From NCBI GenBank assembly GCA_963969365.1, contig OZ017755.1:1612001-1676000 (forward strand): a DNA stretch of 64,000 bases, written 5' to 3'. A model generated the notes under the pieces. The model was not told the DNA's origin. It searched no databases and saw only the letters and a list, made by a program, of their open reading frames with translations. A program made the position numbers and the translations under genes. Position 1 is the stretch's first letter. The number at the start of each line of letters is the position of its first letter. Shown here piece by piece: positions 55,001 through 64,000 of the stretch. Origin of the DNA: Asterochloris sp. CNOR1 (taxonomy: Eukaryota > Chlorophyta > Trebouxiophyceae > Trebouxiales > Trebouxiaceae).

Positions 55001-57954
55001 GGCAGGCTGTCCTGCCATTTCAAGAGGCTGCTGTCAAACCGCATGCGGTGTGATGCCTGCTGTGTGCAGTCAACACACAGCTGGCGCTGCCCCAGCACAC
55101 CTCATCCTGCCCCCTTCCAGACATTCATTGCCAAGACACAGACACTGAGTCAGTGCTTCTGCAGTGATCCCCTCGATTGGGATGGCGGCTGCCGGGCTGG
55201 ACAGTATCGGCGCCATCGTGGGCTTTGCGGTGGCCAGTGGCGTGGGGATCGCCAGCGGTAATCTTGTCTACTCCATCTTGAGTGGACCCCTGCAGGTATG
55301 AGCTCTGGGGCGCCTGTTGAGACTGTTCAGTGGTGGTTGAGGTGGGCACGGCCCCCGTGGCCATCTAAGAGCCTTCCTGCTGGATAGCAGCACTGTGCTA
55401 AGTAGCCACTGTGCCCTGACGTGTGTCGACACCTTGATCTGAGCAGGCCGCTGCAGGTGCTGTTGCGCCTCTTCAGAGTCGTGTCATCTGCTGTGGTCTG
55501 TCTGTTGTGTTCTGTATGCAGGTGCAGCATGGCACTGTAAACCTTCATCTGGCTGTTACTGTATTCTGTGGACCCTTCATGCTCTCGATGCAGGTCCTCT
55601 ATGGGCTGATTGTGGGAGCGGGGTGCGCCTTCATCTGCTCCTGGACGCGTTTGTGGAACAATGTGTTCAAGCGCACAGCAGCCCTGCTGGTCTCAGGTGA
55701 GTGACCTTCACAGCACCTGTCCCAGCCTGCGATGCATGAGCAGCAGCCACTGTGGTGGCGAACTGACTGTTGTGCGTTCCTCTCGTGCAAAAGATCCCTA
55801 GCCTGTCAACACCTTGCAGCTGCGGCCCCATCTGTCAGACGCAGCTTCAGCCTGCATGCGCTGACCGCTTAACTCATGCCTGCAGCTTTGGCCACCATGT
55901 GGCTGGGGCTGAAGTTCGAGTACCTGGGAGGCAGCTCTGTGGGATGCCTGTCCCTGGGCATTCTGGTGTCCTTTGCCTGGGAGCGGGGCTTCCCACCATA
56001 CCTGTGCAAAGGTGAGGCAGCAGGATGCTGTGATGTCCCCAGCTCTTTGAAGGGTGGGCATCTTGGGCTGCCCTTGTTGCCAACCCCTTTGGCCAGGTTC
56101 TCCAACGCAGCGTCAGACAGGGTTGTTAGCCTGACCTGCTTGCTGTGTTGGGCAGCTGTCTGGATCGTGGTGGCCGTCGTCTGGGTGTCCAGGCTTATCA
56201 CTGTTGCAGTGGTCCTCAGTCTGGCTCCTCTGCCCATCTGTACTGCAGATGTGCCTGGACCTTGGGGGCCAGAAGCCTTGAGTGTGAGCAGAACGTCGTG
56301 CACTGTGCAGGTGCACGCCTGCAGTACCCTAAGGACTGCGATGCCAAGCTGGCGGTCGTCTGGATCATTCTTGTTCAGGTGGGGGCCCGCGGTGCCTGGA
56401 ATCTTGCTGGGCATCCCTTGCCACTGAACACTTTTGTGCATCATGAGATGTTTGGCAGCAGTCGAGCATGACATCCGCTGCAACGCAGTGGAGGCATACC
56501 AGAGCTGTTGTTACCCTGCACTGCCTTCCCGTTGATCACATTTCTGAGCTTCTGTTGCCCTTACCAAGCTCGACAGACAAAGGGTTGCTACCTCTGCTCC
56601 CTTACGCTGCTGTCTGCTGCTGCAGCCCCTGCTCTTTGGGGCCATTGGCATCGAAATCAACTTTCACCAAATCCAAGGTGAGCACTGCTGCAGGAGTGTG
56701 TGGATGCCTCCTGGCTTCTGCAGTGCGAGCGACCAGTGAGGGACCTATGCAGTTCACAGCTGGCCCCTCAGCCATTGACATGATGTCGCAGCCCCTGTTG
56801 GTGCGGCCCCCTCACTTCTGCCCTTCCTGCAGGCTATGTCATTCCCCGGACCCTGGTGATTCTTGCCATCGGCGTTCTCTGCACCCGATTCCCAGCTGCC
56901 CTGTTGGTCCTGTTCGGGGCGGGCTTCAATAAGAAGGAGCAGCTGTTCATGGCCAGCTCATGGGTGCCCAAGGTGAGCAGGGATGCTCCAGTGTCTGCTG
57001 CAGAGTGCAAGCATGGGCCAGAGGACAGGGTGGCCTGCATGAGCGGACATGGCTGCACAGGGTGGCAGTGGCTTGGCAGCTGTCAGAAGCACGGATGCCT
57101 CCGCATCTGCAGGCAGGCAGCAGGCAGTGCCTTGTGGCAAACAGCATGCCATTTGCACAGTTTGTCAACACTGCAGGCACTTCCCCTCTGCTGCCTGTGT
57201 GTATGTCTGACGAGGTTCGTTGCCCTGGCATGCAGGCTACAATACAGGGGGCTTTGGGCAGTGTACCACTGTTACTGATCCAGAGCAGGCTCTCTGGGAA
57301 GGCTGATTATGCTCAGTATGAAACATGGGGCAGCGAGATCCTGCATGCGACAGCTTTCTCCATTCTGATCACAGCCCCTGTGGGGCTGCTTGTCATTGGC
57401 CTGCTGGGTAAGACCTGCCTCAAACAGGTGATCATTTACACGGTCTCATGCTGCCTGCCAAACCAGCCACAAACACAGGCTCAAATCCAGTGTCAAGTGT
57501 GCTGTGGTCGCATGACACTCTTGATGTTGCCCTGGATCATGCTGGGTCCTGTCTCAGTGCAGCACTTGGTGGGTCTTGGAGCACCCCTCACTTGTTCTGC
57601 CTGTTTTCGCAGGGCATCCCTCCCACTGCAGCAATTTTACCTTCAGAGCATGTTGTGCGGGCTGCCTCTGACGACGATGACAGCAGTCCCGCTGTCTCAG
57701 ATGTGGAGAGTGCGCCTGCTTCAAGGCGTAGAACGCAGCAGCAGGATGCATCACCATCCACCGCCCTGCCAGATAAGAGAGACGCCAGCAATGTAGAACA
57801 CATAGATTTCACAGCTGTCCCTAAGACAGGATCTTCTGCTTGGCCCACCCCCATGCTTTCCCCGTTTGCTTCTTCAGTGCAGCAGATCCTGATGCCACAA
57901 GAACTCAAGAGCACTGAAATGAGCTCCAGCATGCCAACGCCCAGCCTTTTTTAA
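52009..57954 (+). CDS. NHA/SLC9B-type Na+/H+ antiporter
   Basis: A polytopic cation/proton antiporter of the CPA family, closest to animal NHA2 (SLC9B2). The hydrophilic N-terminus is in exons 52009-52124 (MPAASGGLEGHERR) and 52214-52438. Membrane exons follow: 52913-53028 (NVLSYIALGLVLYAG), 53444-53611 (WAVFLLWICAHAGGYIAARV, GMLVAGIILQNIPQ), 53936-54104 (LAVILLRAGLKIDKVAF), about 54463-54528 (LRLALVPMLCEAVVDSWLYY), 54730-54852 (AGFIQSAISPTVLVTGMLEL), 55165-55295 (GMAAAGLDSIGAIVGFAVAS), 55594 onward (LYGLIVGAGCAFICSWTRLW), 55886-56010, 56330-56380 and 56625-56680 (PLLFGAIGIEINFHQIQ), 56831-56970 (LCTRFPAALLVLFGAGFNKK, SSWVPK), 57238-57406 (ATIQGALGSVPL, ILITAPVGLLVIGLLG), and a soluble acidic/Ser-rich tail to 57954. 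The motif matching FDDI of NHA2 is LDSI (55197-55208), so the second ion-binding Asp is Ser. The TM Glu (GIEI) and Arg (CTRF) are kept. Confidence 0.88.
53160..53460 (+). repeat. Tandem units plus an exon-start echo in the antiporter gene
   Basis: Three ~70-bp units repeat gcatggcccctgcctgtc-type sequence near 53190, 53269 and 53313. Next, ctgcctgcag|ccctacgattgctgctggg (junction at 53368) mirrors the real junction ctgcctgcag|ctctgtacctgctgctggg (53444), 76 bp downstream. The translated starts are ALRLLLGWCM and ALYLLLGGPM. Confidence 0.65.
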
Positions 57955-57987
57955 CAAACACACACCTGAACCCCTGTGCCTTCAGAA

Positions 57988-57992
57988 TTACA
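57988..57992 (-). terminator. Candidate TGTAA polyadenylation signal
   Basis: TTACA on the plus strand (TGTAA on minus), about 125 bp beyond the stop of the COX5b-like gene, in the short gap shared with the convergent antiporter gene. Confidence 0.35.
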
Positions 57993-58114
57993 CTGACGTT
58001 GAGACAGAGCTGCAGAGCTACCCAACACAGTCAAGCTGCCGGCATCTCGCCGGCAGGCTTGGTGATTCAGTACCCTGCCAAGGCTGAAATAGGGTCATGT
58101 CTATGTATGCAAGA

Positions 58115-59946
58115 TCAGTGGCCACCGTGAGCGTCACTGTCTGGGATCCTCTTGAGCACAAAATACTCTCCATCCTCAACAATCTGGGTTGGGGGTTCGC
58201 CCTCCTTGATGGTGCCCCACCAGATGATGCTGTCGTCATAGGGGTCTGCAGCCAGATGAAACAATAGGTCCTGGTCACATTTGATCTGATACATCAATTC
58301 AACCTCATGGCCATGAAGAGAGTGTCCGCAGGGCAGGCGGCACTCCTCCTGGAGTTCACATCCACATTGCTAAACCCACTTGTCTCACACTGTGGCCTGG
58401 CAGTGCATGGAGATGCTGCTTGCAGCTCATCCTGGCACAACCCCTCCCCTCAAGGCCTGCTCTCTTGAGTGCAACAAGCGTCCACTGAGCTGAGCTGGTG
58501 CTGCACCCGGCAACTCTTCGTCATGCTGCTCACCTGGCACGCCCACCACTCTGGAGGTGAAGGAGGATGTGACCTCCACAGGCTTGTCCTCTGTGCCCCA
58601 GGGGGCATTGATCCTGCAGGCGCCACCCGGGGGGAGTCAGGGACGTGGAGCCAGGCAAAGAGATGGTGGAGACGTGTGCTGCTGCTGGGGCTGCACCTCG
58701 CTGCAGCCATGAGCAGCGCATGTTGCTCGAAGGTGATCTGTTGCGGGGTCTGCACAAAGCACAGTGCAGTGCGCCTGCTCTCAGAGAGGAGAGCGGCCCA
58801 CCCACCCCTAACACACCAACCCGACAGGCGTGGCAGTCTCTGAAGCTCACCAGTCCTCAGCGAACAGGTCCTTGCCTTGAGATGCAGCCTCCAGCTCTTC
58901 CCTGCACAGCAAGCTGCGTGTCAGCCCAGCAGGTGACAGCACTTGAGTGCACGTCCTGAGCTTGGAATGATGAAGCTGGTTATGCTCCGCTGGGACTGCC
59001 CCAAGCCAGCACCATCACAGCTGCAGTCTGATGGCCCTGCGGCAACTGGGGTCTGTTCTGCGTCACTGAGCGGCTCCAGCATTTGCTGGCCGGTGCTGAG
59101 GCCACACAGCTGGCTGCTTGCTTACAAGAGGCAGCAATTGACGCTCCTCAGGTGCCGAGTCTCTGACCAGCGTTTGCTGGCCTTTGTCTATGCAAGTGAA
59201 CCTGCAGAGCTCTGCAGGGTGACTGCAACTGAGCTGCAAGGTAGCAGCAGTTCAAGGCAGCTGCTCGATGCCTGCACCTCTCAATGCCAGTGGCATGCTC
59301 AATGTCTGCTGGGTCCACCCGCGTCACGGTGCCCGCTGCTGCAAAGCCACGCTGCTGATGCTGGAACAGGAAGTCAGGCGTGTGCAGGGTGGAACTCTGC
59401 GTGCTCTGCAGCAGCAAGAAACAGAGCTCGCACAGTGCTGCAGCCGTGCTGCAGGGACACTGCATGCTGGGTGGGCCGCCCTTTTGCTGCATGCTTCGCG
59501 AGGCAGACGCTGAGATGCCTCAGGATACCTGACGAAGCACTCAACACCGGTGTCACCAGTACTGAACTAGTGCTGTGTATGCCTCACAACCCTCCTATGC
59601 TTCCCCAATCAGCATTCAGGGTGCTGCTTAGGGAGGGCTTCATTTGCTCGGTCACAACGAAGTGCTTAAAGTGAGCACATTAAGGCGCCAGGTTGTAGGA
59701 GCCCCTGGTGCTTTCAAAGAGGCTCACATGCAGATCAGGCGGACTCTGAGGGCTGCACAGGGATTGCCACAGGGCTGCATGATGCATTGACCCAGGATTT
59801 GCATGTCGTTGGCAGGCTGCCTCCCGGCATCCTACCTGGACTGATGCCGCCCTGCATACGCCGAGGACTCTGAGGCCTGTCTGTGCCCCTCCACTCCGTG
59901 CAAGAGCTCCCAGCCGCTTTACGCAGCCAGCAATGCCCCGCCTCAT
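58115..59946 (-). CDS. COX5B: Cytochrome c oxidase subunit 5b-like, zinc ligands absent
   Basis: COX5b (yeast Cox4) is a nuclear-encoded matrix-side subunit of mitochondrial complex IV. Five exons close exactly in phase: 59946-59836, 59351-59278, 58901-58851, 58613-58534, 58245-58115, giving 148 residues, the normal size. Residues 1-37 (MRRGIAGCVKRLGALARSGG onward) form an Arg-rich mitochondrial leader. The core follows the plant subunit: DIEHATGIEREELEAASQGK (plant ATGHEREELEAELEG), INAPWGTEDKPVEV (plant GPFGTKEAPA), SRVVGVP (plant KRIVGCP), SIIWWGTIKEGEP (plant VVWFWLKKGEP), then EYFVLKRI (plant QYFKLKVI). The zinc-binding Cys of RIVGC is Val, and the CPxC pair aligns with TQIV, so no zinc ligand remains. 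It ends DSDAHGGH, close to the Asp/His-rich tail of plant COX5b. It could be the alga's only COX5b or a diverged paralogue. Confidence 0.85.
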
Positions 59947-60291
59947 CGGCTCAGCACCCACAGCGCCTTGATCAGCAACTGAGTTGCTTTGGATATGGAA
60001 ACCGTAATGTCTTGCAAGAAGGAAACCCTGTGTCATTGTCTGAATGCCCCTGTGGCGCCTGACCAACAATCTGACCAGCAGTCTGCTTGAGACACATGCG
60101 TGCTTCAGCTCTTTACATCCGACATCCAGCTCAGGACAACATTGTCACGTCATGCTTGCAGACACCTTGTTCTGTTTGATGTTGTCAGTCTTCACACAAC
60201 CCTGCACCATAACAATTCCCATCGTGCAGCTTGTCCCAAGCCAGCTAGCTGCATTTCTTCAATGAGCATGATGCAAGCTGCCATCAGCGTC
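59947..60291. other. Intergenic spacer between two minus-strand genes
   Basis: No coding signal recognised. It should hold the 3' UTR of the tail-anchored protein gene and the COX5b-like promoter. Confidence 0.4.
60113..60117 (-). terminator. Candidate TGTAA polyadenylation signal
   Basis: TTACA on the plus strand (TGTAA on minus), about 175 bp beyond the stop codon of the tail-anchored protein gene at 60292. Confidence 0.3.
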
Positions 60292-63200
60292 TCACTGGGC
60301 TGATTGGCGCTGCATGGTGGGCATGGCTCCCAGACTGCCTGCAGGCATGATATGTGGCTGTGGCAGCGGAGATGACGATCTGCGTTTCTGGGCTCGCCGC
60401 CTGCCATGGCTCATGGCCAGCGCAGCTGCTGCTGCTGCAATCAAGACGCCGATCGCCCAGCCTGCATGGCTGCGAATGGAGCTGCGGTGGGGCTCATTGC
60501 TCTGGGCCACTGCCCCTGCAGCTGCCTCTTTGCTGTCCTGTTCCCTGGCCTCAGCTGGCAACTCACTGCTGTCCACGTGCCCTGATCTGCCCAGCCGGGA
60601 GAAACGACTGTGCGCGCTGACATCAGAGTCGTCGTCATCAATGGCCTGCAAGCCGACGGGCATCAGAAGCTTGCAGGCCCAAACCTAGAGCGTTGAGGAG
60701 TCCCAGCTTGCTGGGCTGACAACTGACTTATTGTCATTGACAGCCTGCAAAGGGGCAGCCAGGGCAGAGTAGAATGGGACTTGGAGCGGTCCTCGCTTGC
60801 AGGACTGCCTGAGGGTCTAGCACTAGGCAACGGCTTGTGGGTGCTATCGGGCTCAGCAGTTCGCTGGCATGACACCATGCAGTGACAGAGCTGGCCAGCA
60901 TCTAGAGCGGTTGCACGTCGAATAGCACTCCAGCCAGGCAGCAGGAGCAAATGCTGCCCCACGCACACTGTGTATAATCTGCTTTGCCTGCCGTCTCACA
61001 GAACCAGGCAGCATGCTCCTGCCTCAGGCCACCAGCAGCAGGCGGGGCCTGCCTTGCTGATGCATGCACCATGCAACTGTGCTGGAAGCTGCGGGTGGCG
61101 CCTGCTTGCCAGGCACATGCCAAGCAGCACGCAATATGGCACATCCCCCGCCGTTCACAACAGGGTTGCACCTGCATGACGTCCACCTCCCCCCGCGCGC
61201 GGCTCAGGTCCTTGAGCAGCAGCCGCGCTGTAGCCATGTGCAGCGGGTCTGCCAGGTCCTGAGTGTGCCGACTGGTGGTCCGCTGCAGGGCCTGCGGAGT
61301 GGACAGGCAGATGAGAGCATCAAGGACAGCGCCATCCTTGGAAGATGCGGCACATAGACTGAGCAGTGGATGCTGGCGTCTGCCTGCAAGAGCAGCATCA
61401 TGTAATACAACAGGCTGTGGATCAGGGCCAGGCCGGTCTGACGTCAACCCCTGTAAACACCAGGGGCAAAAGCGCTTTCAGGGGACAGCATGTCCTGCAT
61501 TCGAGCTTTTTTGTGCTGCGAAGCACACAGACATCGGTGTTTCTCACTCACCAACCAGAAGAGCTGTGACCCCACACAGCTCCATGCCTCCCCATCAGTA
61601 TCAGCAGTGCCCCCAACACGCTGTCAGCTCACCACTGTGCCCTGCAGCAACCCTGCGCGACAGCAGAATGCTCAACGAACCCCTGCAATGCTGCATCGAC
61701 TCCCACAGCACCGCTGCATTGTCTCATACCAGTCCGCAGACCCACCTCAAACTGCTCCAGAGCAGCGCTGATGCCTTCATCAAACTGATTGCTGTGCACC
61801 TCCGCCGCCATGCTGTCCCAACTCGGCTTGTCATGGTGCTCCCTCATCAGCACCTACAGCAGCATGACAGGGTCAGCAAGTGACAGTGTCTTGGGCTAAG
61901 AATACAGTCATGGCATCTCCAAGAAATGCCAGTGGCAATCAGTCACATGCTGTTCAGCTGCTGCACACATCAAGAAACAGGAATCCCTGTGCCAGGAGTC
62001 GAGCATAAGTATGGAGTGCAGGCTTACATGACCAGAGCCACTGGCTGCAGCAGCACACCAATCAGGAGGTTGGGCAGGCGTGCATGCGCACCTGCAGCTG
62101 GCTGCAGCGTCAGACCCGTACTAAGGTGGTGCCAGACAATCGACAACCTAGCACACTTACCTGCAGTAGATCCACTGCCTTGCAGAAGATCTCAGGGCTG
62201 TCCTTGTGGTTGATCACCGCTGCAGCTGCATCTGCCAACAGCCTTCCCCGCATCATGTCCCACATGTGCGACAGCCACTCCGTCGACACCTGCATACAAG
62301 CAACATCACATGTCCAGACCCCTCTGCTGGCCAGAGTGCACTGTGCATTGCAGTCAAGCTGCGCTGCAGGAGTGGGCCATCATGTAAGGGGGCCTGCGGT
62401 TGCCTGCAGGGGAAGATCACTGGCTGGCAGGTGCATGCAGTGTGTGTGGTGCCCCAAAGACGCAGCACAGAGGCCGCATTGTGTGATTGCAGCTGTCAGG
62501 TTGCCCAGCTTGTATGGTCCAGCTACCCAGTCCTTGGCTGTTGTCCCGGCAAGGCCACATAATGGCAAGCAGCTGCTGGGTGCAGCGGCATGCAAGCATT
62601 GAGAAATCTGCAAGTCCAGCAACATAGCACATAGCACAGCGATATGCAGGCAGCAACATATAAGGTTGGGGGCAGTAGCCCCACCAGACAAGCAGATGCT
62701 GGGGTCGCTGAACTGCGCTGCACCCACCTGCTGCATGTCAGCCATGATCCCCAACAGAGAAATCTGCGCTTCAGCCTCCTGAGACAGGTGAACGGCTGCA
62801 GTGTGCAGGGACGCCCGGCAATCCTGGAACAGCGTGCGCTTTTCAGCATCTGAAGCGTTCCCTGCAGGGCATCTCAGCTTGACTTCAGCCCGCTATTGTG
62901 AGGGCACAGCATTCTTGGGGTCACAAATATTGCCTGCAAGGGCAGGGCAACACCAGCTTCAGATCTAACCAGGGGCACACAGCATGCGGTTCAGAAGCTC
63001 TGAGGGCGACACAGCTGCAGTGCTTTGACAACAGGCTGCTTCATGAGACGCTGAAGTTTCCACAGCAGTGTAAGGAGTGCTGCTGCTGCCAGCACTTGGG
63101 GCAGCAGCTGCAGGCTTTGCAACAGCAGTGCAATACCAAGTCCTGGGCCTGTGCGGGCTGAATCACTGTGTTGCCAGCCCATGGCTGTCAGGCACAACCC

Positions 63201-64000
63201 CTGAGGCCTGCGCACTAAAGCTACTGGGGCCATGCCCGCTTGACAGGGCACTGGGCAGCATGGGGCAGGCTGGACTTCGTGACGTGCTGGAGTAGGCCAT
63301 GATTCTGTGGTAGCTTGCATGTCGCATGTGATGTGCTGCAGGCTAAGCATGACTCCAACAATCAGAGCGTCTGCATCAGATGACCTGATGCATGAGGCCC
63401 TATAGCAATGCTTTGCTCCTTAGGGTTTTGCACAAGCTGTGCTTCACCCCTTTAAAGGCGGCTAACCAGCAAGAACCTGCAGGAGGCTGAGGGAGTGCCC
63501 TGCTCTTCAGCAGCGTGCTGCCCTGCTGGCTGCCTCAAGCAAATATCATAGTACTCTTCAGGAAGAGCGTGGCTCTGCATCAGCCTGCTGATCTGCCACA
63601 AGTGCCAACAAGCTGTGCTCGCTGCTGGCCCAAAACCAGAAGGCTGCTGACCTGCCAGAACCTCCACGAGGCTGAGGAAGTGCCTCTCCATCTGCCTGAG
63701 GTCGATGCTGGCCTCCTCCCTCCCTTCCCGTGCATGAGCGTTCTGGGCGGCCACCACCGCATGGCTCACCTCTGGCAGCAGCCTGTTGGCCAGCAGCTGC
63801 GACCTCAGCACCTGCAGCAACAGCAGTGGTATCATGGGTGGCTGGCCCTTTCAAGCGCAGAGGTGCAGTGCAAGGCCTGCCGGGATTCGGGCAAATGCAC
63901 ATGACACCTCGATAGCCTGCCAGTGGCTGAATTACATAAAAGAAAGGCTGACTCCACCGTCAAGGCTGATGCTGTGCAGCTTCTGGCTTGAGTGCTGACA
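60292..64000 (-). CDS. Unrecognised helical protein with C-terminal membrane anchor, 5' end off window
   Basis: I do not recognise the family. Visible exons, in gene order: LANRLLPEVSHAVVAAQNAH with DLRQMERHFLSLVEVLAG (63813-63657); RLMQSHALPEEYYDICLRQP (about 63590-63477); possibly a hydrophobic segment VLAAAALLTLLWKLQRLMKQ (about 63110-63040); KRTLFQDCRASLHTAAVHL and ISLLGIMADMQQ (about 62850-62730); EWLSHMWDMMRGRLLADAAA and SPEIFCKAVDLLQ (about 62290-62160); VLMREHHDKPSWDSMAAEVH and FDEGISAALEQFEVG (about 61855-61745); AVLDALICLSTPQALQR and ATARLLLKDLSRARGEVDVM (about 61370-61180). The last exon (60663-60292) is acidic/Ser-rich, then has HAGWAIGVLIAAAAAALAMS, one membrane segment, and a short basic tail (HGRRRAQKRR). 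Charge placement suggests a tail-anchored protein with a mostly alpha-helical soluble part. The amino terminus lies beyond 64000. Confidence 0.6.

Overview
The window looks like nuclear DNA of a green alga (Chlorophyta, possibly a trebouxiophyte). The evidence is GC-rich genes cut by many short GT-AG introns with tgcag-type acceptors, organelle-targeting leaders, a thylakoid-lumen leader, a TTTAGGG-type telomere-like motif, and families typical of algae (GAF/class III cyclase, SLC9B-type antiporter, PRISE reductase). There is no operon structure, and I see no tRNA, rRNA or recognisable transposon. Gene models were assembled by eye from conserved motifs and splice phases. Three are closed exactly (pterin-4a-carbinolamine dehydratase, the lumen-targeted protein and the COX5b-like protein); the others have uncertain internal exons.

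Layout, left to right: (-) membrane-anchored GAF/guanylate cyclase, whose C-terminus is off the left edge (to 9811); (-) pterin-4a-carbinolamine dehydratase (10183-10962), head-to-head with (+) a very large RIF1-like gene (11031-26345); (-) secreted or membrane histidine-phosphatase/phosphoglycerate-mutase-like protein (26545-30049); (-) C2-domain protein with a Gln-rich tail (about 30240-34652), head-to-head with (+) a protein joining a Nab2/ZC3H14-type PWI-like domain to a PABPN1-type RRM (34727-42152); (-) a small unknown gene (43279-43761), head-to-head with (+) a 274-residue repetitive protein with a bipartite thylakoid-lumen leader (43980-46285); (-) a PRISE/progesterone 5-beta-reductase-like enone reductase (46620-51777), head-to-head with (+) an NHA/SLC9B-type Na+/H+ antiporter (52009-57954); (-) a COX5b-like mitochondrial protein (58115-59946); (-) an unrecognised tail-anchored protein running off the right edge (60292 onward).

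The genes are housekeeping or signalling genes of separate pathways (cGMP signalling, pterin metabolism, replication timing, mRNA 3'-end biology, ion transport, respiration) and do not form one system. The most notable observations are: (1) introns repeatedly carry decayed tandem copies of the adjacent exon edge including its splice site; (2) the COX5b-like protein lacks every zinc-ligand cysteine; (3) the antiporter has Asp-Ser where the family has the ion-binding Asp-Asp pair; (4) a perfect telomere-repeat palindrome lies about 80 bp upstream of the RIF1-like start codon, inside the first exon of the divergent pterin gene; (5) the repetitive lumen-targeted protein matches no family I know.
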